Part shown: positions 32,880 to 41,928 of the stretch, one piece after another | How positions within the stretch are numbered: the stretch's first letter is position 1 | Layout of the letters: every line of letters begins with the position of its first letter | Source of the DNA: Dokdonella_A sp963834755 | GTDB lineage: Bacteria; Pseudomonadota; Gammaproteobacteria; Xanthomonadales; Rhodanobacteraceae | NCBI GenBank assembly: GCA_963834755.1 | Contig: CAWICQ010000001.1 | Span: 62,001 to 126,000 of the forward strand | Length of the DNA: 64,000 nt | Direction: 5' to 3' | Translations under genes and position numbers: made by a program | The notes under the pieces: generated by a model | Told to the model about the DNA's origin: nothing | Database searches by the model: none | Seen by the model: the letters and a program-made list of their open reading frames with translations, nothing else

Positions 32880-33602
32880 ATGAACATCGCATGCGCCGCC
32901 AGCAGAATCGAACCGGCCGTTGTCGCGGCGTCGGCACGCTTCAACAGCGCCGCCATCGATATCGATCTGCTGCGTCAGCACGTCGAGGTGTTTCGCCGGA
33001 AGATATCGGCCGGTGAATACATCTATCGCGCGGGACAGCCGATGCAGGCCGTGTTTCTGGTCCATGTCGGATCGCTCAAAACCTGCGAGCTCGCGACGGA
33101 CGGCCGTGAACAGATCACCGGATTCCGCATGCGCGGCGATCTGGTCGGCGTGGAGTCGATCGGCCTTGCGACCTATGCGTGCGATGCGATTGCGCTCGAA
33201 GACTGCGAAGTCTGGGAATTGCCGTACCCGCCGGTCCTGAAGGCGTGCCTGGAGATTCCGGAATTGCACAACCGCTTCACGGCTGCCCTGGCGGAGGAGA
33301 TCCGGCGCGATCGAAGCTGGATGCTTGCGCTCGGCACGTTGACCGCCGAGCAGCGCGTCGCCGCGTTCCTGATCGATGTCGCGGCCCGTTACGCGGAGCT
33401 CGGTTTCAGCGACCGTCATTTCCTGTTGCGTATGAGCCGCGCCGACATGGCGAATTTCCTCGCGCTGAAACACGAGACCGTCAGCCGGGCGCTGTCGCGT
33501 CTGCAGGACCTGTGCTTTATTGCGGTCCAGCGCCGCGAGGTCAAGGTGATGGACATGCCGGAGCTGCGCCGGCTGGCCGCGGGTTCTGCGACGATCCACT
33601 GA
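32880..33602 (+). CDS. CRP/FNR-family regulator without Fe-S cysteines
   Basis: This 240-residue protein has a cyclic-nucleotide-fold sensor (about 30-150; EQITGFRMRGDLVGVESIG is very FNR-like) and a C-terminal HTH with HETVSRALSRLQ. That keeps the Glu and Ser-Arg used by FNR/ANR to read TTGAT. The N-terminus has only Cys5 instead of the three clustered cysteines. The position of FNR Cys122 (ALE-x5-E-I/L-P) is Trp. An in-frame TAG lies 4 codons before the ATG, so no longer N-terminus is possible. It should bind FNR-type boxes but sense something other than O2 through [4Fe-4S]. Confidence 0.88.
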   Translation: MNIACAASRIEPAVVAASARFNSAAIDIDLLRQHVEVFRRKISAGEYIYRAGQPMQAVFLVHVGSLKTCELATDGREQITGFRMRGDLVGVESIGLATYACDAIALEDCEVWELPYPPVLKACLEIPELHNRFTAALAEEIRRDRSWMLALGTLTAEQRVAAFLIDVAARYAELGFSDRHFLLRMSRADMANFLALKHETVSRALSRLQDLCFIAVQRREVKVMDMPELRRLAAGSATIH

Positions 33603-33614
33603 GACGCGGCGGCT

Positions 33615-35672
33615 TCAGGCGGCTCGGTCGGCGTCCAGCGTTTTGCGCAAGGCGGCCGCTAATTGCTCGCGGCGATAGGGCTTGCGTAGCACATCGGATT
33701 CGATCGATGCCGACGGCTCGCTTGCTTCGGCAGCGTGTTCATAACCGGACGTGAGCAATACCGGCAGATGAGGTCGCAATACCCTCGCTTCGCGGACGAG
33801 GTCGAAGCCGGTCATGCCGCTGCCGAGCACGATGTCGGAAAACAGCAGTTCGATATCGGTGTGCTGCCTGAGAAGCGCGAGCGCGTTCTCGGCATCGCTT
33901 GCTTCATAGGTCGTGTAGCCGAGTGAACGCAGGAAGGCGAGGGCGATTCCGCGCACTTCGGCTTCGTCTTCGACGACGAGAATGGTTTCTTTTCCTTCGC
34001 GCGGCGGTATTGCGTCGCGGACGGGATGTGCGAGGTCCGCGTTGGAGCCCGCGGGCAGATAAAGATCGACGCGCGTCCCTTGGCCGACGTGGCTTTCAAT
34101 GGCGACCTGACCGCCCGACTGCCGGGCAAATCCGTACACCATGCTGAGGCCAAGTCCGGCGCCTTTGCCGGCGTCCTTGGTCGTGAAGAAGGGTTCCAGC
34201 GCGCGCGCACACACTTCCGGCGCCATGCCGGTGCCGGTGTCGACGACGCTGAACACGACGTAGGCGCCGGGCGGCAGATCGATACGATCCGTCCCGGATT
34301 CCAGGACGTGCTCGCGGACGCCGATGTTAAGAGCACCGCCATTCGGCATCGCGTCGCGCGCGTTGAGAGCGAGGTTGATGAGCGCCGCCTCGAGTTCGCC
34401 CGGATCGGCAAACACCGGAGTCTTGTCTGCCTCGCCCAGTTCGACCGAAACGGCGATGTGCTCGCCCAGGGTGCGCCGAAGCATGCCTTGCAGATCGGAA
34501 AGAACCTGGCCAGGCAGGATGGGCCGCGGGACCAGGTGTCGTCTGCGCGCGAATGCCAGCAGCTTGCGTGTGAGTACAGCACCGCGGTCGACGGCACGCA
34601 ACGCGCTGTCGATCGTTTCGCCCAGCGCGGGGCGGTCCGCAAGCTCCGCTTCGAGAATCTGAAGATTGCCCGAGATCACGGTCAGCAGATTGTTGAAATC
34701 GTGCGCGATGCCGCCGGTGAGTTGTCCCACTGCGTCCAATCGTTGGGAATGCGCAAGCTGTTCCTCGCTGCGACTGCGTTGAGCGGCCGCGGCAAGAATA
34801 TTTCCGACCGATTGCAGGAAATGCAGGGCATCGCGGTCGAAGTGATCGCGTTTGCCGGACAACGCGAGCAACACGCCCATCGGCTGGTAGCGATCGAGCA
34901 GCAAGACGGCGGCCGCATCGCGAAAACCGGCGTCGCCGAGCGCGGCGACGAGGGGCGCGAACTCGCTGCCGATCAGCTGTTTCAGCGTGATGCCCGCGGG
35001 CGCGTCGCGCTCGACGCGGGCGAATAGCGCGCTCTGCGGAATCGTCCGCGGCAGTGTTTCGCGAAGACTGCGCGGAAGGCCGGTTTCCGCGTGCACGCGC
35101 AGATCGTCGCTGCGCGGGCCCGCAAGCAGAACCACGGCAGCACGGATCGCCAACGCCGACGCCACGAGCGCGGGCATCTTCTCAACGGCCGCTTCGTAGT
35201 TCGAAGATTCGAGCGCAAGGCGACCGATCTGCGCGGCGAACGTGTCGTGTCGCGCGCGCGTCAAAGCCTGTCGCACGCGATGCGTTTCGGAGATGTCGCG
35301 AATCGAAGCGGCGAATAATATGCTTTTCGACGACTGGATCGGACTGAGCCCGATCTCCACCGGAAAGGGTTGCCCGTTGCGGCGAACGCCGGTCAACTCA
35401 TAGCCCGCGCCCATCGGGCGGACGCGTGGGTTTGCCATGAATCCGTTGCGGTGGCCGACATGAACCGCGCGCACGCTTTCCGGCAGCAGGACTTCCACGG
35501 GCGATCCCGCGAGTTCTCCGGCCTCGTATCCAAACAGGCGTTCCGCCTGCGGATTCGCCAGGACGATGCAACCATCGCGATTGACCACGATCATCGCATC
35601 GGGCGCCGTCTCGAACAGCGCTTCGAACAGCGCCGAGTCGATCGGTTCGTCGGATCCGGCCGGAGGCGTCAT
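33615..35672 (-). CDS. PAS-GAF hybrid histidine kinase with receiver domain
   Basis: This 685-residue protein has a PAS domain (about 14-130; APDAMIVVNRDGCIVLANP), a GAF-like domain (about 150-310), and a HisKA site GQLTGGIAHDFNNLL (phospho-His about 325). A HATPase with NARDAMPNGG, DTGTGMAPE and GKGAGLGLSMVYGF follows, then a C-terminal REC domain with the phospho-acceptor in LLFSDIVLG. There is no TM helix, so it is cytosolic. Its ATG overlaps the stop of the response regulator gene. Signal unknown; proximity to the FNR-type island hints at redox or energy sensing. Confidence 0.9.
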   Translation of the reverse strand: MTPPAGSDEPIDSALFEALFETAPDAMIVVNRDGCIVLANPQAERLFGYEAGELAGSPVEVLLPESVRAVHVGHRNGFMANPRVRPMGAGYELTGVRRNGQPFPVEIGLSPIQSSKSILFAASIRDISETHRVRQALTRARHDTFAAQIGRLALESSNYEAAVEKMPALVASALAIRAAVVLLAGPRSDDLRVHAETGLPRSLRETLPRTIPQSALFARVERDAPAGITLKQLIGSEFAPLVAALGDAGFRDAAAVLLLDRYQPMGVLLALSGKRDHFDRDALHFLQSVGNILAAAAQRSRSEEQLAHSQRLDAVGQLTGGIAHDFNNLLTVISGNLQILEAELADRPALGETIDSALRAVDRGAVLTRKLLAFARRRHLVPRPILPGQVLSDLQGMLRRTLGEHIAVSVELGEADKTPVFADPGELEAALINLALNARDAMPNGGALNIGVREHVLESGTDRIDLPPGAYVVFSVVDTGTGMAPEVCARALEPFFTTKDAGKGAGLGLSMVYGFARQSGGQVAIESHVGQGTRVDLYLPAGSNADLAHPVRDAIPPREGKETILVVEDEAEVRGIALAFLRSLGYTTYEASDAENALALLRQHTDIELLFSDIVLGSGMTGFDLVREARVLRPHLPVLLTSGYEHAAEASEPSASIESDVLRKPYRREQLAAALRKTLDADRAA

Positions 35673-36418
35673 TCCCGTCGAACCTGCGCGGCAAACAGGT
35701 ACCCGGCTCCGCGCACGGACTTGATGATTTCCGGCCGCGCGGGATCAGTCTCGATCTTGCGCCGCAGCCGGCTGATCTGCACGTCGATCGCCCGGTCGAA
35801 TGGACCGGCGTCGCGCCCGTGCAGGTGCGTCATCAAATCGTCACGCGACAACACGCGATTCGGATGCTCCACGAGAATCTTCAGAAGCGCGAATTCGCCA
35901 CTCGTCAGATCCACCGGCGCGCCATGCCGATCGATCAAGGAATACGCTCTTGCGTCGAGGCGGAAACCCGAGAAAACCAGTGTCGAACCATCCTGCGCCG
36001 AACTTGCATCGCGTTCGCTCGTGCGACGCAGTACCGTGCGAACGCGCGCAAGCAGCTCGCGCAGATCGAAGGGTTTGGTCACGTAGTCATCGGCACCGAG
36101 CTCGAGTCCGACGACGCGATCCACGGATTCCCCGCGACCCGTCACGATGATGACGGAACCGCGCCATTGCTGGCGCAGATAACGCGTCAGATCGAAACCG
36201 TCCTCGCCCGGCAAACCCAGATCGAGCAGGATCAGATCGACAGAAATCTCCCTGGCGAGTGCCTCTCGCATCGCAGCGCCGTCGGTTGCCGTGCTGACGC
36301 GAAAGCCCTGCGCCGTGAAATAGCGCACGACCAGCGCGGCGATATCGGGATCATCGTCGACGATCAGCAGATGATGGTTGCAGACTTGGTTGGCGGAGGT
36401 GGAGGTCGAATCGTGCAT
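35669..36418 (-). CDS. OmpR-family response regulator
   Basis: This 249-residue protein has a receiver domain (phospho-Asp in LILLDLGLPGEDG, Lys in YVTKPFDLRELL) and a C-terminal winged-helix DNA-binding domain (RVLSRDDLMTHLHG, then DVQISRLRRKIE). It is first gene of a two-gene operon with the hybrid kinase. Target genes are not evident from this window. Confidence 0.92.
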   Translation of the reverse strand: MHDSTSTSANQVCNHHLLIVDDDPDIAALVVRYFTAQGFRVSTATDGAAMREALAREISVDLILLDLGLPGEDGFDLTRYLRQQWRGSVIIVTGRGESVDRVVGLELGADDYVTKPFDLRELLARVRTVLRRTSERDASSAQDGSTLVFSGFRLDARAYSLIDRHGAPVDLTSGEFALLKILVEHPNRVLSRDDLMTHLHGRDAGPFDRAIDVQISRLRRKIETDPARPEIIKSVRGAGYLFAAQVRRE

Positions 36419-36679
36419 GGCGTCGCGAGTTGTCGAACATCCTTGGTCTGTCTTCGTTCAAGAAAAGCGCTCACCAGAGCCGTGCGCGAATCCTAAGTGC
36501 GATGCGCTGACGATACAAACGATCGATGTCAGTGGCGGAAGGTTGGGATTCAAACCGCCGAGGCCGGCGTTTTCTGCGAAAACGGAGTTTTAGCGGCGCC
36601 GCGGTCCCTGCGGGCCGCGGCGGCGAATCCGTCGGTCGAGGGATTTGCGCGCCCGTCAACGTAATTCCCCGGCACGGCC
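36419..36679. other. promoter region and boundary of the accessory patch
   Basis: No gene is seen. The stretch lies upstream of the response regulator and contains the GC-rich inverted motif CCGCGG...CCGCGG near 36600-36620. It marks the transition to the degraded region that follows. Confidence 0.4.
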
Positions 36680-37018
36680 GTGATCCGGTCGTCGGACATC
36701 AACGGCGGGACCGGCAGCACGCTCGTCGGAGATCACAATTTGATCGGCTGGTCCGGACCAACGCCTCCCTCCCATACGCTCTTCACCGACGAGGCGAAGC
36801 TCGAGCCGCTCGCCGACACTGAGCCGCATACGCATCTGACCGATGCGACGACGCATGACGCCGGATGGCGAACCCTGGGCCGGCGGATGGATCGATGCCG
36901 CTTGGCGATTACGATGCCGTCGATCCTGAGCTTGCGCAGTTCGACTATTGCCGGTTGGACGTCGGCAGGCAGACCGAAATCGAGAGCGCGCGCGTGGGGC
37001 TGCCGTTGTAGGCGAGTG
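36680..37018 (+). pseudogene. remnant of a beta-helix (choice-of-anchor-type) surface protein
   Basis: The frame from 36680 contains VGDHNLIGWSGP and then DEAKLEPLAD. These resemble the end of secreted parallel beta-helix proteins, where a GHNLIG... segment is followed by P-x-LGPLADNGG. No start, signal or complete repeat is present, and a later segment continues in another frame to a stop near 37010. It stops a few bases before the IS element. I read it as a 3' fragment of a larger lost gene; the match is weak. Confidence 0.35.
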
Positions 37019-37092
37019 GCCCCGTAATCTCCCCCGATCGCCGGACACCGCAGAAGTAGAACTTTCTGGCATGTTTAAGCCAGGAGGTTCCA

Positions 37093-37356
37093 ATGAAGAA
37101 GTCGCGATTTACCGAGACGCAGATCTTTCGATCTGAAGCGGGCCGATGCGGGGATGCCGGTGAAGGACGTCTGCCGGCAGGCTGGGATCAGCGTGCCGAC
37201 GTACTACCAGTGGAAGTCGAAGTACGGCGGGCTTGAAGCGTCCGATCTGAAGCGGGTGAAGGAGCTCGAGGCGGAGAATGCCAAGCTCAAACGCTGTATG
37301 CCGATTTGGCGCTGGAGAACGCCGCGATGAAGGACCTGATCGCAAAAAAATTGTAG
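37093..37356 (+). pseudogene. IS3-family OrfA (HTH) remnant
   Basis: It starts MKKSRFTETQI, as typical IS3-group OrfA proteins do. A small deletion near 37126 shifts the frame before the segment ADAGMPVKDVCRQAGIS (helix-turn-helix), followed by TYYQWKSKYGGLE and a leucine-zipper-like stretch. A second shift near 37296 breaks the end. It cannot yield a full protein. Confidence 0.8.
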
Positions 37357-38200
37357 GGCCGGCTCGCAAGCGCGAGGCGGTGCGGTATCTCGTCGAGGTA
37401 CACGCCCTGCCGCTGCGCCGGTCCTGTGGATGCGTCGGTCTCTCGCGCTCGGCCTGGTACGACCCGCCATTGGACTGGACCGTGCGCGATGCCGAGCTTA
37501 TTGCGGCATTGGCCCGGTTGGTAGAAGAGCGGCCCAGCCGCGGCTTCGGGATGTGTCGCAAACAACTGCGCAGGACGACCCGTGCTGGAACCGCAGACGC
37601 ATGTACCATGTGTACAAAGCCATGCATCTGAACCTACGTCGTAGCGCACGTCGGCGGCTGCCCAGGCGCGAACGCGCCGAGCTTTACATTCCGCGGCTGC
37701 CTGACACCGTGTGGTCCGCGACTTGATGGCCGAGCTTGGCATGCGGGCGACGCTCTCGCAACTTCAACGTCATCGACGACTTCAACCGCGAAGTGCTACA
37801 TATCGAGGTCGACACCTCGATCACGTCACTGCGGTTGATCCGCATCTTCGAGCACCTGCGTTGCGAGCGCGGTCTGCCCCAGGTGCTCAGGACCGACAAC
37901 GGTCCTGAATTCCTTGGCGAGGTGTTCGCGCAGTGGGCCAAGAGCCATGGCATGGCGATCCAATACATCCAGCCCGGCAAGCCGAATCAGAACGCCTACA
38001 TCGAGCGTTTCAATCGCACGTTCCGCGAGGACGTACTGGACCCGCACTTGTTCCTGCGGCTCGACGACGTTCGTGAAGCGGCGCACTGGTGGATGATCGA
38101 TTACAACGAGCAACGTCCGCATGACTCGCTCAGCGACATGACGCCTTGCGAGTACGCACAACAATTCGCCGGAGGTTCTACTTCTGAAATGTCCGCTTGA
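37357..38200 (+). pseudogene. IS3-family OrfB (DDE transposase) remnant
   Basis: Pieces in different frames cover the N-terminal helix-turn-helix (SCGCVGLSRSAWY), the IS3 motif SRGFGMCRKQLR, and the integrase core with FNVIDDFNREVL, RTDNGPEFLG and AYIERFNRTFRED. The region with the first catalytic Asp (usually W-x-TDIT) is lost near 37680-37760, and frameshifts lie near 37605 and 37715. The second Asp and the Glu remain. Inactive. Confidence 0.85.
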
Positions 38201-38209
38201 CGGGGATGA

Positions 38210-39627
38210 TTACGGTTCGTTTTCTGGAATCTTTTTCACCGTTAGCTTCGCTTGGCGCAATCCGTTCATGAGTGCCTGCCCGGAACCTGTGTCGTACCAA
38301 GTTTTGGGGTCGAGGCTGCTCACGTCCGGACCAAAGATGTTGGTGTGGCCATCGCCAGCAATCAGCATTAGGGCGCGGGATGTCTTCGCGGCGCGGGTCT
38401 CAAAGTCAATACCCCAGAGATATTGGTACGTGACGGTGTTGCGCAGTTGAATGCTCGTGCTGTTGCGGAAGCTCAAGTACGCGTAACGGAAAACACGCCG
38501 GACCCGCAGGCAGGGTCCATCACATACTCCTTGCGCGTTGGATTGAGCATACGTACGCACATTTCAACGACGTGTCGGGGAGTGAAAAACTGACCCTTCT
38601 TCTTCTTGGCTTCGGTCGGTAGCAGATACTCAAAGGCGTCGTCCATGATGCGCAGATTCGATCCCTCAGCCGCACCCCCTCGATGGGACCGACACAAACT
38701 TGCAGGTGTCGTTTGGCCAGTTCGATGTCTTCGTCTGCCTTGAAAATGCCGGGCCATTCGTCGCAGGCCTTATGGAAAAAGTTGTTGATGCGGTCGAAGG
38801 TGATCTCCGGATCAAGGCTTTGCGAAACTCGACTACCTTATCCTGGCCGATTCTTCTAACGCTTCCTTCTCGTCCCAAATCTTCGCAAAAATGAGCTTAA
38901 AGATTTCATTGAACTCATCTTTGCCACTGTCAGCTAAGACCAGCTCTTCAAGATCCTGGATGATCTTCTTGAAGTTGAAATCCTTTTTAAGTTGCAGAAG
39001 CGTTTTCTTCGCCTCTAAAACATCTTTCGGTTCCTGTCCTCGCTTCGGAATGTCGAACAGAGTGTCTCGAATTGCGCCGGGTAAGGACGGTAGAGGATGA
39101 TGCTATCGGCACCGTTAGACCAGACGGCTAACGGATGCTCCCTTGGCGTTCATGTAACTTTTTAGCTGCTCGATGCCGTCCTTGCGTTTTGGCTTCTTGC
39201 ACTCAACGATTAGCTTCGGGGTCACCTTTGTTGTATCGGTGTAGACGATGATGTCCGCCGCCTTGGTGCCGACTTCCGTCCCAAATTGGACGCTCTTCTC
39301 GAGGTCAATTTCGTCCGCTTTATAGCCATACTCGTGCATTAGCTTGTAAACCCAGAGTTGGCGCACGATTTCTTCAGGCGCTGACTTGCCACCCTCGACG
39401 TACACCTGGACTTCCTCGTTGCCAGTGGAAAACGGGACGAAACTCTTCAGGTAGTACTTGATTTTGCCGGCGTCCTTTCCGGTGGTCACCGCCTTTGGGT
39501 AGATCGAAATGATTTCGTGAATGGGTTTGCCCAAATTCTCGAATTCAGTCAATTCGAACTTGATGCCAGGCTCTTTGAAGATCCGGTCGATGACTTCTTT
39601 TGTGTTCATGCTTGGTTTTTCGCTCAT
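38210..39627 (-). pseudogene. HsdR_N-N6-adenine methyltransferase, frameshifted and IS-truncated
   Basis: The reading begins MSEKPSMNTKEVIDRIF with a type-I restriction R-subunit N-terminal nuclease-like domain (PKLIVECKKPKRKDGIEQL, the D...E-x-K type). After an extra T near 39136 the frame continues PLAVWSNGADSIILYRPYP. A linker, the motif FFTPRHVVEMC and the SAM site DPACGSGVF (about 38520) follow in other frames. The last codons run into the IS end, whose terminal CCGTAATC supplies the stop, so the catalytic NPPY motif is missing. Base composition is lower in GC than the neighbours. Non-functional. Confidence 0.85.
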
Positions 39628-39927
39628 GGCTCTCTTTTGTCTCCAGGCCGCCGTTGTCCGGCGCTTGTAGTCCGCTCAGCGCGAGCGGGCACTGCTTCCT
39701 TTGCTTGAATCGGCCCGTCGACACTCTATGCAGCTCCGCGCGTAACTTGCACGCTCGCGCGAGCGATCTCAATTTGAAGCTGCCTGGACCGACGGACTGG
39801 GAATTCGCGACATTATCCAAGAAATCGGCCTGCTGTCGACACGATGCGGTCGCGAGCGTTGACGCACTGCAGAGCAGGCCAATGCGGGCACAAGGGCTTG
39901 AAGCATGTGACTGGCACCATTCGTGGT
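39628..39927. other. gene-free stretch in the degraded defence region
   Basis: I see no credible gene here. It separates two same-strand restriction pseudogenes and probably held the promoter of the methyltransferase gene or an eroded small gene. Confidence 0.45.
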
Positions 39928-40941
39928 TCAATTTACCGCGTCTTTACCGATAGGCGCCAGCGGCAGTTCTGCTCGAATGTCCTCTGGCAATTTGTCATAG
40001 GTCCTAAAGACAGCAGCGAGAATGTCGGACTGATCCCACAGCCGTATATGAAAGTGCTGAGGTTTCGCCTCCTGCTCTACCGTCTTCAAGAACCCGGACC
40101 ACGAAACGAGTAATCCAAGGTCTGCCTTGTAGGTCTGCATGATGCCTAGAAGCGACCGATAGACGGTGGTGTTAGATGCCGAATCTCCAGACTTGACCTG
40201 CACTAGCAATCTAGGACTTTCGAGACCGAAGAGGGCCGCGCCCGGCAAGAATGTCGACACCCCCGTCCGCCCCTGGAGGCGAGATATCCGTTTGGTAACG
40301 ATCTGCGTGCAATATCGCAGCCACAAGCCGGGCCAACCCGTGTCCTGAAAATTGGCTCTGAATGTATCGAGTGATCTGATCTTCTGTCGCGGCTTGGAGA
40401 TCAGTTGCTGGCAATGCCACCAGCCAGCTGCGGCGCGTCGCGGTCAGCCAACAGCGCCGGCATCCTTGTTCCATATCAGCACCGCTTGCACTCTTTCCAG
40501 CGCGTTGTTCCGGCTGATCTCACACACCGTCATGAATGCGCCGAACGAATACAACAGGTCTTGCTTGAAGGTCGATCGCGGCAAGTTCGGCCGAAGCCAA
40601 TTCACCTGAATGGCATGCTTTCCCTCAACAGCGTCTTTTAGATACCGGTATCCGCCCGTTACTTTGCCGACGGCGATCTGTGACCTGGTCTTTACCGGCA
40701 TGACGACAATGTCATCTACCGCGATGCGACGCGCAAACGCATCCAGCTGCGCCGAATGATTGATTATTTTCTTTGCTCCCGCGGATGGCTGGCTTGCTTG
40801 TAGCAGCGCAGCGATGTCCTCTCTAGATTTTGCTTGGGATAAATCCGGCACCTCAACCCACCCAATGACGGCCAGTCCGTGCTCTAAGCTGTACGCTTCG
40901 GTCTCACCGTGCTTGCCGCCTCTAACCAACCAAACCTTCAT
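39928..40941 (-). pseudogene. Mrr-like restriction endonuclease, frameshifted
   Basis: Three frames give one continuous protein. An N-terminal domain (MKVWLVRGGKHGETEAY, with VEVPDLSQAKSREDIAALL) is followed, after a shift near 40445, by DQITRYIQSQFSGHGLARL and the catalytic PPGADGGVDI. After a shift near 40245 comes LLVQVKSGDSASNTT. Asp...Q-x-K is the active-site pattern of Mrr-type PD-(D/E)XK nucleases, which cut modified DNA. Both shifts would stop translation early. The catalytic residues themselves are intact, so decay may be recent or a sequencing error. Confidence 0.8.
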
Positions 40942-41211
40942 CGGTGATCTCCTCCAAGGCGAGGCCGAATACTAGGATGTTTTGAAACACCTGCGAGGGA
41001 CGCAAACTGGCGAGGGGAGTCTCGATGGCTACGACACGAGTCTCCCGATCGAGACGAATCGGACGTTGCGGTCGAAGGTCGGTGCATGCCGTTCGACGAA
41101 GCCGATGACTAAATCGCGTTACTCAACGGCTAAAAAAGACGGCGCGGTGACTCAGTGGTGACTCAACATGAATGCCACGGTTTACAAAGACGGCTAACAG
41201 TTTGATTTTAT

Positions 41212-41287
41212 TGGTGGCCAGGGACGGAATCGAACCGCCGACACGGGGATTTTCAGTCCCCTGCTCTACCAACTGAGCTACCTGGCC
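41212..41287 (-). tRNA. tRNA-Phe (GAA)
   Basis: The minus strand gives a complete 76-nt cloverleaf including encoded CCA. Acceptor stem GGCCAGG pairs with CCTGGCC, the D-loop is AGCTCAGTTGGTAGAGC, the anticodon loop CTGAAAA has GAA, and the T-loop is GGTTCGATTCC. Its 3' end points to the degraded accessory patch. Confidence 0.97.
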
Positions 41288-41499
41288 AGAAGCGTGCTTC
41301 GCGATTGTGCGGCAGGTGAGGGCCGCAGCGGGGCCGCGTATTAAAGCGGCCGGGTTCCGGCGCGTCAAGCGCGCTCGCGAGGGCGCGCGCAAGGCGTCTT
41401 CGCAAACGAAAAGGCACCTGGCGACCTCGTCGCCGTGCTTGCGCAGCTAGATGACCAGCCGGTCATGACTTCCGGCCTGTTGCAGCCGTCGCAATTTTC

Positions 41500-41515
41500 T
41501 ACTACACATGTAGTA
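41500..41515. promoter_or_regulatory. BlaI-type operator before the repressor gene
   Basis: TACTAC-ACAT-GTAGTA is an inverted repeat with TGTAGTA-like arms, as bound by BlaI/MecI repressors. A further half site, CTGTAGA, lies about 10 bp downstream. The spacing to the repressor ATG is 24 nt, suggesting autorepression. Confidence 0.75.
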
Positions 41516-41538
41516 CGACGACTGTAGAAACACATCCG

Positions 41539-41928
41539 ATGACCAAGCGGGACGACGTCAGCCTGAGCGAATTGCAGATTGCGTTGATGCGCGTGCTCTG
41601 GCGACGCGGCGAGACCAGCACGGCCGACGTCGCAAGCGAGCTCGCCGAGGACCGCGGCTTGAAACATACGACCATCGCCACGGTGCTGACGCGATTGGAA
41701 AAGCGCGGCGTGGTCGCGCAACGGCGCGAAGGTCGTCAGCTTTTCTATCGCGCATTGGCCGGCGAAGCTCAGGTGCGACGCTCGATGGTGGCGGATTTGC
41801 TCGGAGCACTGTTCGGCGGCGACGCGCGCGAACTCGTCGCGCATCTGGTCAAGGAATCGGAAATAGCGCCCGGCGATCTCGCGAAAGTTCGCCGGCGTCT
41901 GGCGCGTGGAGGGCAGAATGGCGAGTGA
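41539..41928 (+). CDS. BlaI/MecI/CopY-family transcriptional repressor
   Basis: This 129-residue winged-helix protein begins LSELQIALMRVLWRRGE. It has the recognition region KHTTIATVLTRLEKRGVV and the C-terminal dimerisation helix with SMVADLLGALFGGDARELVAHLV, including the usual protease-sensitive region. It should bind the palindrome in front of it and be released by cleavage through the M56 protease encoded by the overlapping next gene. Beta-lactam resistance is not implied; no beta-lactamase gene is nearby. Confidence 0.92.
   Translation: MTKRDDVSLSELQIALMRVLWRRGETSTADVASELAEDRGLKHTTIATVLTRLEKRGVVAQRREGRQLFYRALAGEAQVRRSMVADLLGALFGGDARELVAHLVKESEIAPGDLAKVRRRLARGGQNGE

Larger units (their letters stand above)
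37022..38215 (+). mobile_element. decayed IS3-family insertion sequence
   Basis: Imperfect terminal inverted repeats of about 41 bp bound the element: 37022-37062 on the left and 38175-38215 on the right, matching at 31 of 41 positions. They share CCGTAATC outermost and CAGAAGTAGAAC innermost. Between them lie orfA- and orfB-type transposase remnants of the IS3 family, with several frameshifts and a deletion. The right end cuts into the methyltransferase pseudogene. No clear target-site duplication was found. Confidence 0.85.

Noticed and set aside
41100..41211. Search for an attachment-site repeat of the tRNA-Phe 3' end and integrase
   Set aside because: Only two short TGACTCA direct repeats were seen; no copy of the tRNA end and no integrase in the window.
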